Counted from the first letter of the stretch, positions 19,592 through 30,018 are shown. The stretch is DNA of 64,000 bases from Haemophilus parainfluenzae T3T1 (GCF_000210895.1 NC_015964.1:1571501-1635500); one strand, 5' to 3'. The notes: generated by a model from the letters alone, not told the origin. Program-made: numbers and translations.

Positions 19592-22108
19592 ATGACTGAA
19601 GATGTAAAAAATGCGGATGCGAATGCACCGAAAAAACTAAGTATTCAACGCAGAACAAAAACAACCGTAAGCAGTACAACAGCTGGCGGTAAAGCAAAAG
19701 CGGTACAAGTTGAAGTTCGTAAAAAACGTACTGTGCCAACAGATGCCGCTCGACAAGCAGCAGAGGCAGAAAAATTAAAAGCACAGCAAGAAGCAGAAAA
19801 GAAAGCGGCAGAAGAAAAAGCACGTTTAGCTGCTGAAAAAGCTGCAGCAGAAAAAGCGAAAGCTGAAAAAGCGAAGGTTGAAGCAGAAAAGGCAGCGAAA
19901 CCAGCACCAAGTGCGGTTGAAAATAAACCTAAATCTGTTGATCCTGAAAAAGAAAAACGCAAAGCGGAAGAAGCAGAGCTTCGTCGCAAAGCGGAAGAAC
20001 TTGCTCGCCAAAAAGCAGAAGAGCAAGCGCGTAAAGCAGCTGAAGACGCTAAACGTTATGCTGAAGCTGATACGTCAAGACATGATAGCGCATCAGAAGA
20101 TTATACGGATTATAATTTAAGCTCTCGTTATGCTTTAGAAGCAGAAGACGAAGAAGAACGTCGTAACGAAAATCGCGGCCGTGGTAAAAATAAAGTAGCT
20201 AAAGCGAAAAAAGAACGCGATGACGTGAAAGGCACTAAAAATGAGCGCGAATCTAACCGTAAAAATCAAAAAGACGGTAAATTCGGTAAAGGTAAAAATG
20301 GTAAGAAAGGTGCCGCATTACAGCAAGCTTTCACAAAACCTGTTCAGGTTGTGAAACAGGATGTTGTTATTGGTGAAACGATTACTGTTGCAGAATTAGC
20401 GAATAAAATGGCAACCAAAGCGACTGAAATCATCAAAGCGATGATGAAGATGGGTGAAATGGTAACCATTAACCAAGTGCTTGACCAAGAAACAGCGCAA
20501 TTAGTGGCTGAAGAATTAGGCCACAAAGTGATTCTTCGCAACGAAAATGAACTTGAAGAAGAAGTATTAGGTGATCGCGATGTTAATGCTGAAAAAGTAA
20601 CTCGTGCACCGGTTGTGACCATTATGGGGCACGTTGACCATGGTAAAACTTCATTGCTTGACTACATTCGTAAAGCGAAAGTTGCAGCAGGTGAGGCGGG
20701 TGGTATTACGCAGCACATTGGTGCGTACCACGTAGAAATGGACGACGGTAAAATGATTACCTTCTTAGATACGCCGGGACACGCGGCATTTACCTCAATG
20801 CGTGCACGTGGTGCGAAAGCAACGGATATCGTCGTTCTTGTCGTGGCTGCAGATGATGGGGTGATGCCTCAAACCATTGAAGCGATTCAACACGCGAAAG
20901 CAGCGGGTGCGCCTTTAGTGGTTGCGGTGAACAAAATTGATAAACCTGAAGCTAATCCGGATCGCGTAGAGCAAGAATTACTTCAACACGAAGTGATTTC
21001 TGAAAAATTCGGTGGTGATGTGCAATTCGTGCCTGTGTCTGCGAAGAAAGGTATGGGTATCGATGATTTATTAGATGCTATCTTACTTCAATCGGAAGTA
21101 CTTGAATTAACCGCAGTAAAAGACGGTATGGCGAGCGGTGTTGTGATTGAATCTTACCTTGATAAAGGTCGAGGTCCAGTTGCAACCATTCTTGTTCAAT
21201 CTGGTACATTACGTAAAGGTGATATCGTACTCTGTGGTTTTGAATATGGCCGTGTTCGTGCAATGCGCGATGAAAACGGTAAAGAAATCGATGAAGCTGG
21301 TCCATCTATTCCTGTTGAAGTGTTAGGTCTTTCTGGCGTACCAGCAGCAGGTGATGAAGCAACCGTAGTGCGTGATGAGAAAAAAGCACGTGAAGTCGCA
21401 TTACACCGTCAAGGTAAGTTCCGTGAAGTGAAACTTGCTCGTCAGCAAAAAGCGAAACTCGAAAATATGTTTAGCAATATGACTGAAGGTGATGTAGCTG
21501 AACTGAACATCATTGTGAAAGCAGACGTACAGGGTTCTGTAGAAGCGATTATTCAATCGTTACAAGATCTTTCTACTGATGAAGTGAAAGTGAAAGTAGT
21601 GGGGTCTGGTGTAGGTGGTATTTCTGAAACTGATGCAACCTTAGCGGCAGCCTCTAATGCAATTATTGTTGGCTTTAACGTACGTGCGGACGCTTCTGCT
21701 CGCCGTATTATCGAAGCAGAAAATATTGACCTTCGTTATTACTCGATCATTTATGAACTCTTAAATGATGTAAAAGCAGCGATGAGCGGTATGTTACAAC
21801 CTGAATTCAAACAAGAAATCATTGGCTTGGCTGAAGTGCGTGATGTGTTCAAACATCCGAAATTCGGTGCAATCGCGGGTTGTATGGTGACCGAAGGTGT
21901 AGTAAAACGTAACAATCCAATCCGAGTATTACGTGATAACGTGGTAATCTTTGAAGGTGAATTGGAATCTCTCCGTCGCTTTAAAGATGACGTCTCTGAA
22001 GTCCGTAATGGTATGGAATGTGGTATCGGCGTAAAAAACTACAATGACGTAAAAGTTGGCGACCAAATCGAAGTGTTTGAAGTCGTTGAAATTAAACGTT
22101 CAATCTAA
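19592..22108 (+). CDS. infB: Translation initiation factor IF-2
   Basis: IF-2 is a GTPase that brings fMet-tRNA to the ribosome. The 838 residues start with a long Lys/Ala/Glu-rich linker (about 50-230) that is low-complexity, then the G domain with [10 protein letters not shown] (G1), DTPGHAAF (G3) and NKIDKP (G4), and the C-terminal fMet-tRNA-binding domains. AAGGAG precedes the ATG. The initiator tRNA is encoded about 2.1 kb upstream in the same cluster. The linker gives several long shadow frames on both strands, none of them real. Confidence 0.97.
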   Translation: MTEDVKNADANAPKKLSIQRRTKTTVSSTTAGGKAKAVQVEVRKKRTVPTDAARQAAEAEKLKAQQEAEKKAAEEKARLAAEKAAAEKAKAEKAKVEAEKAAKPAPSAVENKPKSVDPEKEKRKAEEAELRRKAEELARQKAEEQARKAAEDAKRYAEADTSRHDSASEDYTDYNLSSRYALEAEDEEERRNENRGRGKNKVAKAKKERDDVKGTKNERESNRKNQKDGKFGKGKNGKKGAALQQAFTKPVQVVKQDVVIGETITVAELANKMATKATEIIKAMMKMGEMVTINQVLDQETAQLVAEELGHKVILRNENELEEEVLGDRDVNAEKVTRAPVVTIMGHVDHGKTSLLDYIRKAKVAAGEAGGITQHIGAYHVEMDDGKMITFLDTPGHAAFTSMRARGAKATDIVVLVVAADDGVMPQTIEAIQHAKAAGAPLVVAVNKIDKPEANPDRVEQELLQHEVISEKFGGDVQFVPVSAKKGMGIDDLLDAILLQSEVLELTAVKDGMASGVVIESYLDKGRGPVATILVQSGTLRKGDIVLCGFEYGRVRAMRDENGKEIDEAGPSIPVEVLGLSGVPAAGDEATVVRDEKKAREVALHRQGKFREVKLARQQKAKLENMFSNMTEGDVAELNIIVKADVQGSVEAIIQSLQDLSTDEVKVKVVGSGVGGISETDATLAAASNAIIVGFNVRADASARRIIEAENIDLRYYSIIYELLNDVKAAMSGMLQPEFKQEIIGLAEVRDVFKHPKFGAIAGCMVTEGVVKRNNPIRVLRDNVVIFEGELESLRRFKDDVSEVRNGMECGIGVKNYNDVKVGDQIEVFEVVEIKRSI

Positions 22109-22119
22109 TCGATAAAAAG

Positions 22120-22155
22120 AGCGGTCAAAATTCAACGTATTTTTGACCGCTTTTG
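22120..22155 (+). terminator. Terminator after infB built from an uptake-like inverted repeat
   Basis: AGCGGTCAAAA (22120-22130) pairs with TTTTGACCGCT (22141-22151), followed by TTTTG. The stem carries a degenerate GCGGTC core of the Pasteurellaceae uptake signal. It separates infB from the downstream membrane gene and rbfA. Confidence 0.8.
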
Positions 22156-22170
22156 TCATTGGAGCTAAAA

Positions 22171-22446
22171 ATGGAATCAATGTTTGGTTGGGCGGCTATC
22201 AATGCTATTTTGGTTGCTTATGGCTTTGGGCAGAAGAAATGGAAATTTCTAATGATCCCCATTGCTGTAAAACTTTGTTTTTGGATTGCAAGCATTTATC
22301 ATGCCCAGTTATCCTATGAAGAACGTGGGGCAGACTGGAGTCTAGTTGTTGTAGTGATGGATGTCATAATGAATGTTATCGCAGTACTCATTGGCGTGGG
22401 GATCGGTTTTATCCTTCGCCGAAATAAAACCAAATCAGAGAAATAA
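22171..22446 (+). CDS. Small integral membrane protein, unknown function
   Basis: This 91-residue protein has about three hydrophobic segments (residues 7-20, 25-45 and 55-82) and a basic tail RRNKTKSEK. The frame opens at a TTG (22153), but the ATG at 22171 with GGAG at 22161-22164 is the better start. I know no family for it. It is inserted between infB and rbfA, which are usually adjacent, and has a terminator in front, so it may be transcribed by readthrough or from its own promoter. Confidence 0.7.
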   Translation: MESMFGWAAINAILVAYGFGQKKWKFLMIPIAVKLCFWIASIYHAQLSYEERGADWSLVVVVMDVIMNVIAVLIGVGIGFILRRNKTKSEK

Positions 22447-22495
22447 TTTGTAACCTAATCAATGTAGGTAACACTTACTTAGTAAGAGAAATATT

Positions 22496-22882
22496 ATGGC
22501 AAGAGAATTTAAACGCAGCGATCGTGTTGCACAAGAATTACAAAAAGAAATCGCCACCATTTTACAACGGGAAGTAAAAGATCCCCGTATTGGCATGGTA
22601 ACCGTGTCAGATGTGGAAGTATCAAGCGATTTAGCTTATGCAAAAGTGTTTGTCACATTTTTGTTTGATCATGATGAAGTGGCGATTGAACAAGGCATGA
22701 AAGGGTTAGAAAAAGCGGCACCTTATATTCGTTCATTAGTAGGTAAAGCTATGCGCCTACGTATTGTGCCGGAAATTCGTTTCTTCTACGATCAATCCTT
22801 AGTTGAAGGGATGCGTATGTCTAATTTAGTGACAAACGTAGTACGTGAAGACGAGAAAAAACACGTTGAGGAAAATGACTAA
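22496..22882 (+). CDS. rbfA: Ribosome-binding factor A
   Basis: RbfA is a KH-type 30S assembly and cold-adaptation factor. The 128-residue protein shows [38 protein letters not shown] and the [11 protein letters not shown] motif. Its TAA stop overlaps the truB ATG by one base, so translation is coupled. The neighbourhood follows the conserved nusA-infB-rbfA-truB order. Confidence 0.96.
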   Translation: MAREFKRSDRVAQELQKEIATILQREVKDPRIGMVTVSDVEVSSDLAYAKVFVTFLFDHDEVAIEQGMKGLEKAAPYIRSLVGKAMRLRIVPEIRFFYDQSLVEGMRMSNLVTNVVREDEKKHVEEND

Positions 22883-23805
22883 TGTCGAGACCTCGCAAGC
22901 GTGGACGTGATATTGATGGTGTATTTTTATTAGATAAGCCACAAGGCATGTCGTCTAATGACATTATGCAAAAAGTGAAACGCGTATTCCAAGCGAATAA
23001 AGCAGGACATACTGGTGCGCTCGATCCATTAGCAACCGGTATGCTGCCTATTTGTTTAGGCGAAGCGACAAAGTTTTCCCAATTCTTATTAGATGCCGAT
23101 AAACGCTATGTGGTTACAGCAAAATTAGGTGAACGTACGGATACCTCTGATGCTGAGGGACAAGTGGTCGAAACGCGTCCAGTTAATGTGGAAACATCAC
23201 AAATTTTGACCGCACTTGAACAATTCCGTGGTGATATTTTGCAAGTGCCAACCATGTTTTCTGCGTTAAAGTACAATGGGAAACCGTTATATGAGTATGC
23301 TCGCGCAGGCATTACAGTGGAACGTGAAGCACGTCCTATCACAATTTTTGAGCTAAACTTTATCGAGTATCAAGCACCTTTTCTAACCTTAGAAGTGCAT
23401 TGTTCTAAAGGAACTTATATCCGTACATTAGTGGATGATTTAGGTGAGGTATTAGGTTGTGGCGCTCATGTGACTGTGTTACGTCGAACTGCGGTTGCGG
23501 ATTATCCAACAGAAAAGATGATGACATGGGATGCATTGCAGGCGCTTGCAGAGCAAGGTGACCTTGCTCAACTTGATCAACATCTTTTACCAACAGATAC
23601 AGCGGTCAGCAAATTACCTGCGTTACAGTTAAATGCTGAACAAAGTAAAGGTATTGGCTTTGGACAACGTGTCAAATTTGCTAATGAAGCAAAATTACAT
23701 GGTCAAGTGCGGTTGTTCTCTGACGAGAATATCTTTTTAGGCGTAGCACTTATCGATGATAACAATGTGATTCGTCCGCAACGCTTGATTACACAATCTC
23801 TCTAA
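22882..23805 (+). CDS. truB: tRNA pseudouridine-55 synthase TruB
   Basis: TruB makes pseudouridine 55 in the T-loop of tRNAs. The catalytic Asp48 lies in [13 protein letters not shown], and the family blocks [29 protein letters not shown] and the C-terminal PUA-like domain are present in 307 residues. It overlaps rbfA by one base. In enterobacteria rpsO follows, but here tyrA does, so the cluster ends at truB. Confidence 0.96.
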   Translation: MSRPRKRGRDIDGVFLLDKPQGMSSNDIMQKVKRVFQANKAGHTGALDPLATGMLPICLGEATKFSQFLLDADKRYVVTAKLGERTDTSDAEGQVVETRPVNVETSQILTALEQFRGDILQVPTMFSALKYNGKPLYEYARAGITVEREARPITIFELNFIEYQAPFLTLEVHCSKGTYIRTLVDDLGEVLGCGAHVTVLRRTAVADYPTEKMMTWDALQALAEQGDLAQLDQHLLPTDTAVSKLPALQLNAEQSKGIGFGQRVKFANEAKLHGQVRLFSDENIFLGVALIDDNNVIRPQRLITQSL

Positions 23806-23837
23806 TCATTTGCCTTTCTGTTTTAATTCCAGTAATC

Positions 23838-23888
23838 TCACCTGTAACCTTTTAATTGCAATCTATGTAAATAAGATATTACAGGTGA
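23838..23888 (+). promoter_or_regulatory. Two tandem TyrR-like boxes and an inverted repeat covering the tyrA ribosome site
   Basis: A strong box TGTAAA-N6-ATTACA is at 23866-23883 and a weaker TGTAAC-N6-ATTGCA at 23843-23860; their centres are 23 bases apart, as in adjacent TyrR boxes of enterobacteria (consensus TGTAAA-N6-TTTACA). A perfect 10-bp inverted repeat, TCACCTGTAA (23838-23847) with TTACAGGTGA (23879-23888), includes the AGGTGA ribosome site. A promoter candidate is TTGCCT (23810-23815), 17 bases, TAATCT (23833-23838). Tyrosine repression through TyrR is inferred. Confidence 0.6.
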
Positions 23889-23891
23889 ATT

Positions 23892-25016
23892 ATGGATGCC
23901 CTTAACCATTTACGTCAGGAAATTGATGCGCTCGATCGCGAACTGATTCAACTTTTTGCTAAACGCCTCGAATTGGTGACTCAAGTCGGCGAAGTAAAGC
24001 ACGAAAAAGGTTTGCCGATTTATGCACCAGATCGTGAATTAGCGATGTTACAAGCACGCCGAGAAGAAGCGGCTAAAGCAGGAATCTCTCCACAACTCAT
24101 TGAAGATGTGCTCCGTCGTTTCATGCGTGAATCGTATTCCAATGAAAATCAATTTGGTTTTAAAACCCTGAACCCAGCCATTAATAAAATTGTTATTGTC
24201 GGTGGTTACGGAAAAATGGGGCAGTTATTTGCCCGCTATTTGCGTGCTTCTGGTTATCCCATTTCTATTCTAGATTGTGATGATTGGGGTGTGGCAGAAC
24301 GCATTTTAACGAATGCAGATGTTGTTATTATCTCAGTACCGATTGATCACACGTTAGAAACCATAGAACGTTTAAAACCCTATTTAACGGAAAATATGAT
24401 ACTAGCAGATCTCACTTCCGTGAAACGTGCTCCATTAGCTAAAATGTTAGACGTGCATAAAGGGGCGGTAGTTGGATTGCATCCAATGTTTGGCCCTGAT
24501 ATTGCGAGCATGGCAAAACAAGTGGTTGTACGTTGTGATGGGCGTTTTAGTGAACGTTATGAATGGTTGCTAGAGCAAATTCAAATCTGGGGTGCAAAAA
24601 TTTATCAAATTGATGCAGCAGAGCATGATCACAATATGACGTACATTCAAGCATTACGTCACTTTTCCACTTTTGCGAATGGTCTGCATCTTTCTAAACA
24701 GCCCGTCAATTTAAGCCATTTATTGTCGCTATCTTCTCCGATTTATCGTTTGGAATTAGCCATGATTGGTCGTCTCTTTGCCCAAGATGCAGCACTTTAT
24801 GCCGATATTATTATGGATAAGCCAGAAAATTTAGACGTGATTGAAAGTTTGAAACAAACGTATGAAGAGGCGTTACGATTCTTTGAAAAAGGCGATCGCC
24901 AAGGGTTTATTGATGCTTTCCATCAAGTGAGAGAATGGTTTGGGGAATATTCAGACCAATTCATGCAAGAGAGCCGTCAGTTATTGCAACAAGCGCATGA
25001 TTTACGACATGTATAA
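23892..25016 (+). CDS. tyrA: Bifunctional chorismate mutase / prephenate dehydrogenase
   Basis: TyrA converts chorismate to prephenate and then to 4-hydroxyphenylpyruvate for tyrosine synthesis. The first 90 or so residues are an AroQ-type mutase (LRQEIDALDRELIQLFAKRLELVTQVGEVK split over its first helix), followed by a Rossmann dehydrogenase domain starting at IVIVGGYGKMGQLFARYLRASG and containing GLHPMFGPD. The length of 374 is normal. It lies behind two TyrR-like boxes and ends in a bidirectional terminator shared with queF. Confidence 0.96.
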   Translation: MDALNHLRQEIDALDRELIQLFAKRLELVTQVGEVKHEKGLPIYAPDRELAMLQARREEAAKAGISPQLIEDVLRRFMRESYSNENQFGFKTLNPAINKIVIVGGYGKMGQLFARYLRASGYPISILDCDDWGVAERILTNADVVIISVPIDHTLETIERLKPYLTENMILADLTSVKRAPLAKMLDVHKGAVVGLHPMFGPDIASMAKQVVVRCDGRFSERYEWLLEQIQIWGAKIYQIDAAEHDHNMTYIQALRHFSTFANGLHLSKQPVNLSHLLSLSSPIYRLELAMIGRLFAQDAALYADIIMDKPENLDVIESLKQTYEEALRFFEKGDRQGFIDAFHQVREWFGEYSDQFMQESRQLLQQAHDLRHV

Positions 25017-25018
25017 AA

Positions 25019-25052
25019 CAAAAAGTGCGGTTGATTTTCATCGCACTTTTGT
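25019..25052. terminator. Bidirectional terminator between tyrA and queF, made of an uptake-signal pair
   Basis: AAAAGTGCG (25021-25029) pairs with CGCACTTTT (25042-25050), with T-rich tails in both directions. The left arm is an exact uptake signal (25023-25031), and the right arm is a near copy in reverse orientation. Confidence 0.85.
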
Positions 25053-25060
25053 TTTGTGAT

Positions 25061-25900
25061 TTATTGTCTTGCTAAGCGTAAATTTTGTGGAATTGCCTCA
25101 AAGTTAGAACGGAATGGATTAATATCCAATCCACCACGGCGCGTATAACGTGCATAGACGGTGAGTTTTTCTGGTTTGGCGTAATGCATCAAGTCACAGA
25201 AAATACGCTCGACACACTGCTCGTGAAACTCATTATGTTGACGGAAAGACACAATGTAGCGGAGAAGTTTTTCGCGATCGATTTGTTTACCCACATAATG
25301 AATTTGCACGGTTCCCCAATCCGGCTGACTGGTGATAAGACAGTTAGATTTCAATAAATGGCTCACTAAGGTTTCTTCTACCACGTTATCGGACGTGCAA
25401 TTTTGCAAAATGTCTGCATCAAATTCGTAGCTGTGGATTTCGATATCCTGCTCGTCAATGCAATCGCCGATTAACGTATCAATACGTTGTCCTTGATAGT
25501 GGGATAATGGATGTAAACGAACTTTAACCTCGCCTTGAGCGCAAGTACTTAGGTCTTCACGCATTGTGTGTTCTACACTAGCAAAATCAGCAAATTTGCT
25601 TTGGTTAAAGCTGTTTAAATAGAGTTTAAAGCTTTTTGATTCAATTAAATTTTCACTGCGATAATCAATTTCTACATCAGCAACGGCTACTTGTGGCAAA
25701 CCTTTTGGATTTAACCAAGAAATTTCGTAGGCAGTCCAAATATCCGCCCCTTGGGTAAATGGCTGCTGTTCGGTTATACCTAAGCCATCACGATTGAGTT
25801 TACGAGGCACGGGTTGTAACAAAGTGCGGTCATAATTTGCTGCATATTCTGTTGCTTGACCGAGTTTTAAAGATTGAAGACTTTTATCTTGATAGTTCAT
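25061..25900 (-). CDS. queF: NADPH-dependent 7-cyano-7-deazaguanine reductase
   Basis: QueF reduces preQ0 to preQ1 in queuosine tRNA modification. At 279 residues it is the long type II form with two T-fold domains. The substrate-binding Cys lies in [17 protein letters not shown], and the NADPH motif [14 protein letters not shown] is in the N-terminal half. It is the last gene of a minus-strand run after the DUF2310 gene (24-base spacer). No preQ1 riboswitch fits in that short spacer. Confidence 0.95.
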   Translation of the reverse strand: MNYQDKSLQSLKLGQATEYAANYDRTLLQPVPRKLNRDGLGITEQQPFTQGADIWTAYEISWLNPKGLPQVAVADVEIDYRSENLIESKSFKLYLNSFNQSKFADFASVEHTMREDLSTCAQGEVKVRLHPLSHYQGQRIDTLIGDCIDEQDIEIHSYEFDADILQNCTSDNVVEETLVSHLLKSNCLITSQPDWGTVQIHYVGKQIDREKLLRYIVSFRQHNEFHEQCVERIFCDLMHYAKPEKLTVYARYTRRGGLDINPFRSNFEAIPQNLRLARQ

Positions 25901-25924
25901 TTGTTTTCCTAAATGACGAAAGCG

Positions 25925-26710
25925 TTATAAAAAATTCCACGACACATTCGAGACTAATCGACATTGGTCGCATTTAAAGTAAATCACATCAAATAGTGGC
26001 ACGTTTAATGCCCAATCTCCACCACATTGCGGGCAACAGCGTTGTTGTTCCGATTTTAAAGAATGGCCACCGACACGGTATAAATAATAATAGGTCGGTA
26101 TGCCGCTTTCTTTTTCAATTTTGGCAGCAAGGTAGCGTCCATGTTTAGTAAGCGTGCTATTAACCTCGGCGATTTCGCTTAATGATTCTTTTTCTAAAGC
26201 CGAACCATTCATTTGCAACTGATCGCAAGCCTGCCAATTTTCCTGCCATTTAATCAAATCTTGGCTTAAGTGCGGTTGATTTTTTAGCTGTTTATAGAGC
26301 GGAATTGGGGAGAAATCATCCCCGCTATGTAATGGCGAGCAAGATTGTAAATGCGTGGTGTAGAGCATCTGCCATACAGGTCGGTTACATTCAGCTGTAC
26401 TGTCAGCATTTAAATCATCAGCAATAATTTGAAAACCTTGAAAATTTAGACCGCACTTTTCAGCATTTTCCATCGCCAGATTCACAGTTTGGTTATTGTT
26501 CTCGGGCAAAAGGCTATCTTGCTCAGGACAAATAACGCGCATTGCAAAACCTTGTTCGCTGTCTTCCTCCATCAAATAAAGCGGGATTTCACGGCCGATA
26601 ATTTGTCCGTTATAACGCCATTGGTCGATGACGGCATTGAGCAAACGGCTTTGTTGCCCAATATCATTTTCTAAGGCGGTCAATTTAAAAAAAGGTTCGA
26701 TCAGATACAT
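25925..26710 (-). CDS. Zn-ribbon protein of the DUF2310 family
   Basis: This 261-residue protein ends with a zinc ribbon: CCPQCGGDW and later FKCDQCRLVSN supply two CxxC pairs. The body matches what I recall of DUF2310, a Pasteurellaceae/Vibrio family annotated as possibly nucleic-acid-binding. No enzymatic motif is seen and the function is unknown. Its ATG lies 3 bases past the csdE stop and queF follows, so it is translated from the csdA-csdE-queF transcript. That suggests a role in tRNA or sulfur chemistry, but this is only context. Confidence 0.75.
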   Translation of the reverse strand: MYLIEPFFKLTALENDIGQQSRLLNAVIDQWRYNGQIIGREIPLYLMEEDSEQGFAMRVICPEQDSLLPENNNQTVNLAMENAEKCGLNFQGFQIIADDLNADSTAECNRPVWQMLYTTHLQSCSPLHSGDDFSPIPLYKQLKNQPHLSQDLIKWQENWQACDQLQMNGSALEKESLSEIAEVNSTLTKHGRYLAAKIEKESGIPTYYYLYRVGGHSLKSEQQRCCPQCGGDWALNVPLFDVIYFKCDQCRLVSNVSWNFL

Positions 26711-26712
26711 AA

Positions 26713-27087
26713 TTACAGATTGTGTAAGATTTCTTCGATTTGTTTTAAACCGTTTAAGCGGGTTTCACTTAAGCGAGAGGCAATACCAAGCTCATCAAAA
26801 AATTGGCGAATATTAAATTGTTGTAATTGCTCTCGAGTTTTACCGTTGATGTGTTGTAACAATAACCATAACAGACCATTCATAATGCGTGCCTCGCTGT
26901 AAGCTTGAAATTGAAACGTATCATCATTTTGTGGAATAGCCTTAAACCAAAGTCCCGCTTCACAGCCTTGAATTGATTGCATTTGAGCCAATTCATCTGG
27001 AGAAGGTTGAGAAAGATGTTTACCGGCTTGAATAATGAAACGGTAACGATCTTCCCAATTTTTTGCCTGTTTAATGTTTTCTAGCAT
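26713..27087 (-). CDS. csdE: SufE/CsdE-family sulfur acceptor
   Basis: This 124-residue protein accepts persulfide sulfur from a cysteine desulfurase and stimulates it. The acceptor cysteine lies in SIQGCEAGLWFKA, as in SufE and CsdE, and NWEDRYRFIIQAGKHL is the family N-terminus. It overlaps the end of csdA by 7 bases, which pairs the two products. The CsdE rather than SufE name rests on that neighbour; no sufBCD genes are nearby. Confidence 0.88.
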   Translation of the reverse strand: MLENIKQAKNWEDRYRFIIQAGKHLSQPSPDELAQMQSIQGCEAGLWFKAIPQNDDTFQFQAYSEARIMNGLLWLLLQHINGKTREQLQQFNIRQFFDELGIASRLSETRLNGLKQIEEILHNL

Positions 27088-28283
27088 GCTAATAACTCTA
27101 AGGATTTATCTAATGCCGCAAAAAAAGCATCCACATCTTGCGGGCTGTTATAAGGCGCAAAAGAAAGTCGTAATGTAGTGCGCTCACCAAGGCGGGCTAA
27201 ATAAGGTTGTGCACAATGTTCACCCACACGCAACGCAATTTTCTGTTCACTTAATAGGGTAGCAAGATCCGAAGCTGCAATCCCATCAAAAACAAAACAT
27301 ACAATAGAACTTGGTTGCGGTGAATTAAATAAACGACAATTCGGATAGTTTTTTAACCGCACTTTACTTTGTTCGGCAAGCTTAACGGCATGCGCCTCGA
27401 CTGCTTGAAAATCCCATTTTTTGAGCCAATCTAACACCGCACCAAAGCCAATCACGCCCGCAATATTTGGTGTGCCGGCTTCTAATCGATAAGGCAAATC
27501 GGCAAAGGTAATACATTCATGGGAGACGCGCTCAATCATTTTTCCACCGTAAAAAAGCGGTTGTAATAGGGAAAGCGAGCTTAATTTTCCGCTTAATACG
27601 CCAATGCCGTTTGGTCCATAGATTTTGTGTGCAGAAAAGGCAATAAAATCCGCATCTAATGCCTGTAAATCAATCTGTATATGACTAACAGCCTGAGCAG
27701 CATCCACTAAAACGAGAGCATTGCTATGTTGGCGGATTAGTCGAATTAAATGTTGGATATGTTGTTCCGTTCCTGTTACGTTGGAAACAAAATTGAGTGC
27801 CACTAATTTGGTTTTCTCATTTAAGTCTTTAATTAAGGCATTTTCATCAATTAGCCAATTATCCGAAATTGGCAGCACTTTAATTTTCGCACCGCATTTT
27901 TTCGCTGTTTCGTGCCAAGTAACAAAATTAGCATGATGGTCCGCTTGGCTAATTAAAATCTCGTCATCTGCATGCAATGAGGGGAGTAAACCGTTAGCAA
28001 CCAAATTAATGCTATGAGTTGTTCCAGAAGTCCAAATTACCGCTTTTTCATCTTCCGCATTAATGAAGGTTTTAACTAAGTGACGAGCATTTTCGTATTG
28101 TGCTGTTTGCTCCGCTTCATACTGACTACGATGCACAGACCCTGCTGATTGATAAAAAGTACTCGTTGCATCAATGAGTGCTTGAGGTTTTAATGCCGTA
28201 GCTGCATTATCCAAATAGACCACGGCATTTGGCGATGTAAAATAAGGGAATTCATTTTTAAATGATTGATAATCAAAAGCCAT
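27081..28283 (-). CDS. csdA: Cysteine desulfurase CsdA (class V aminotransferase fold)
   Basis: CsdA takes sulfur from cysteine using PLP and passes it to CsdE. The PLP lysine is in [18 protein letters not shown], and the active-site Cys in [12 protein letters not shown]. The open frame begins far upstream at 28418, but the ATG at 28283 (400 residues, [15 protein letters not shown]) has GGAG 6 bases upstream and matches the family. It overlaps the end of the nuclease gene by 11 bases and csdE by 7, so the three are translationally linked. Confidence 0.92.
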   Translation of the reverse strand: MAFDYQSFKNEFPYFTSPNAVVYLDNAATALKPQALIDATSTFYQSAGSVHRSQYEAEQTAQYENARHLVKTFINAEDEKAVIWTSGTTHSINLVANGLLPSLHADDEILISQADHHANFVTWHETAKKCGAKIKVLPISDNWLIDENALIKDLNEKTKLVALNFVSNVTGTEQHIQHLIRLIRQHSNALVLVDAAQAVSHIQIDLQALDADFIAFSAHKIYGPNGIGVLSGKLSSLSLLQPLFYGGKMIERVSHECITFADLPYRLEAGTPNIAGVIGFGAVLDWLKKWDFQAVEAHAVKLAEQSKVRLKNYPNCRLFNSPQPSSIVCFVFDGIAASDLATLLSEQKIALRVGEHCAQPYLARLGERTTLRLSFAPYNSPQDVDAFFAALDKSLELLAC

Positions 28284-28788
28284 GGTTATCTCCGTGTTTG
28301 AGTGTTTTTTTCTGTTTACGCCATTCATAAGGGGCAACAGGGTTGGGATCTCGCCATAAGCCGATTTTTTGTTGTTGGGCAAAATCTTGTGCCTGGAAGT
28401 AGATTGGATTTTTAGCATATTGCGGATAAACCCAAGCCATGCCGTTTTTCACTATTTCTAAGTTGATGTTTTGTTCTTGTAGATAAACCGTTGCCAAAAT
28501 ACGTTGGTAGCGATCATAACCAGAAACCGACAGCGTCACATTTTGTTTGAAAACAAGCTGTGAAAGATATTGTTTGGCTTTCTTTCCAAATGGTTGGCCT
28601 TTTTCTGGAGCATCAATTTCTTGTAATCGCACTTTTAATTGTTTTTTAGTGGGTAAGAGGCAAGTTAAGGTATCGCCATCGCTTACACCAACAACCCAGC
28701 ACGCCATTTGGCGTTCAGCCGATATTGAAAATGGCGTCCAAAGTGCGGTTAAAATTAGGGTAAAAAATAAGAAGAATTTTCTAATCAT
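28273..28788 (-). CDS. Secreted thermonuclease-like (SNase) protein
   Basis: This staphylococcal-nuclease-fold protein is about 171 residues from the ATG at 28788; the open frame reaches 28848, but the later ATG gives a clean signal peptide ([17 protein letters not shown]). Active-site blocks [29 protein letters not shown] and [13 protein letters not shown] supply the usual Asp, Arg and Glu. It is probably exported to the periplasm, where it would cut DNA or RNA. Its 3' end overlaps csdA, an odd pairing of an exported nuclease with cytoplasmic sulfur enzymes. Confidence 0.85.
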   Translation of the reverse strand: MIRKFFLFFTLILTALWTPFSISAERQMACWVVGVSDGDTLTCLLPTKKQLKVRLQEIDAPEKGQPFGKKAKQYLSQLVFKQNVTLSVSGYDRYQRILATVYLQEQNINLEIVKNGMAWVYPQYAKNPIYFQAQDFAQQQKIGLWRDPNPVAPYEWRKQKKTLKHGDNHGF

Positions 28789-28899
28789 TTGGAATTTCTT
28801 TGATCTACATCGCAAAATTTCGCTAAAATGGATGGGTAATTTTAACAAAAAAGCGTAAAATAATTTTTAATTATTATTAAAAAAGTTGATAGAGGAAAT

Positions 28900-29316
28900 A
28901 TGTTACTCCAAAAAGGCGTTCAACTCGCTCGTTCGCTCATCATTTTATACATTATGTTACTACTCGGCAATTTGATTTCTTACTATATTCCAGTGGGGAT
29001 TCCAGGCAGTATTTGGGGGTTATTATTACTTTTTTTAGGTTTAACAACCCATGTGATTCATCTGGAATGGATTTATTTCGGTTCGAGCTTACTGATTCGC
29101 TATATGGCGGTGCTTTTTGTACCGGTGAGCGTGGGTATTATCAAGTATTATGATTTACTCGTTGCGCAATGGAAAATTTTACTCATTCCAAATATTCTTA
29201 GTACCTTTTTAACACTTTTTGTGATTGCATTTATAGGAAACTATTTATTTTATAAACAATCTTTTACCCATAAACGTAAAAAAGTATTGGAAAGACGCAA
29301 TCTTCAAGCTGACTAA
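28900..29316 (+). CDS. yohJ: LrgA/CidA-family (YohJ-like) membrane protein
   Basis: This 138-residue protein has four hydrophobic segments and the LrgA/CidA signature [13 protein letters not shown]. Such holin-like proteins work with an LrgB-type partner, and in Gram-negatives the pair has been linked to murein hydrolase export or small-metabolite transport. GAGGAA precedes the ATG. The LrgB partner starts 9 bases after the stop. The extra basic C-terminus ([10 protein letters not shown]) is cytoplasmic by the positive-inside rule. Confidence 0.9.
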   Translation: MLLQKGVQLARSLIILYIMLLLGNLISYYIPVGIPGSIWGLLLLFLGLTTHVIHLEWIYFGSSLLIRYMAVLFVPVSVGIIKYYDLLVAQWKILLIPNILSTFLTLFVIAFIGNYLFYKQSFTHKRKKVLERRNLQAD

Positions 29317-29325
29317 GGTTTTATT

Positions 29326-30018
29326 ATGCAGTATGCAATTTATCTTTATACCATTTTAACGATTTTCGGGTTTTGGCTCGCATTACAAATCAGTAAACGT
29401 TGGAAATCGATGATTTTCAATACTTTTGTGCTTACAGTATCAATTCTTGTGCTGATTTTAGTGGTTAGCGATATTCCTTATGACGATTATATGGCGGGCA
29501 ATGCGCCGATTAATAATTTATTAGGATTGAGTATTGTCGCACTGGCATTACCGTTATATGAACAAATTCGTCAAATTGCGAAACAATGGAAAATTATCCT
29601 TTCAGTAGTCGCATTGGCCTCAATATTCTCAATGTTTACCGGGGCTATTTTTGCCATTATTTTAGGGGCAAGCCCTGAAATGGTCGCGACGGTATTACCA
29701 AAATCAATTACTACGCCAATTGCAATGGAAGTGGCTTCACATTTAGGCGGCATTCCTGCCGTGACAGCGGTAGGTGTGGTCGTCGCCGGTTTACAAGGGT
29801 CTGTTTTTGGTTATCTCATCTTGAAAAAAGTTGGGATTAAACAACAAGAAGCGGTCGGTTTATCTGTTGGTGCGGTTTCTCACGCATTAGGTACGGTAAG
29901 TTGTATGGAAGCCGATCCGAAAGCGGGGAGTTATAGTTCGATTTCTTTGGTACTTTGCGGTATTATGAGCTCCATTTTAGCCCCCTTAGTATTCCATGTT
30001 ATTCGTCTATTTTTATGA
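29326..30018 (+). CDS. yohK: LrgB-family (YohK-like) membrane protein
   Basis: This 230-residue polytopic protein of the LrgB/CidB family has the motifs [21 protein letters not shown] and [14 protein letters not shown]. It pairs with the upstream YohJ-like protein. Its TGA stop overlaps the dgt ATG (ATGA), so it is coupled to dgt. The family activity is debated (murein hydrolase control versus glycolate/pyruvate transport). Confidence 0.9.
   Translation: MQYAIYLYTILTIFGFWLALQISKRWKSMIFNTFVLTVSILVLILVVSDIPYDDYMAGNAPINNLLGLSIVALALPLYEQIRQIAKQWKIILSVVALASIFSMFTGAIFAIILGASPEMVATVLPKSITTPIAMEVASHLGGIPAVTAVGVVVAGLQGSVFGYLILKKVGIKQQEAVGLSVGAVSHALGTVSCMEADPKAGSYSSISLVLCGIMSSILAPLVFHVIRLFL

Noticed and set aside
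19590-20120. Several long frames in the N-terminal part of infB
   Set aside because: They are produced by the repetitive Lys/Ala/Glu linker of IF-2 and have no independent support.
25901-25924. preQ1 riboswitch in front of queF
   Set aside because: The spacer of 24 bases is within an operon and too short.
28284-28418. Longer CsdA start at 28418
   Set aside because: The extension overlaps the nuclease gene in another frame and has no family match; ATG 28283 has a good ribosome site.
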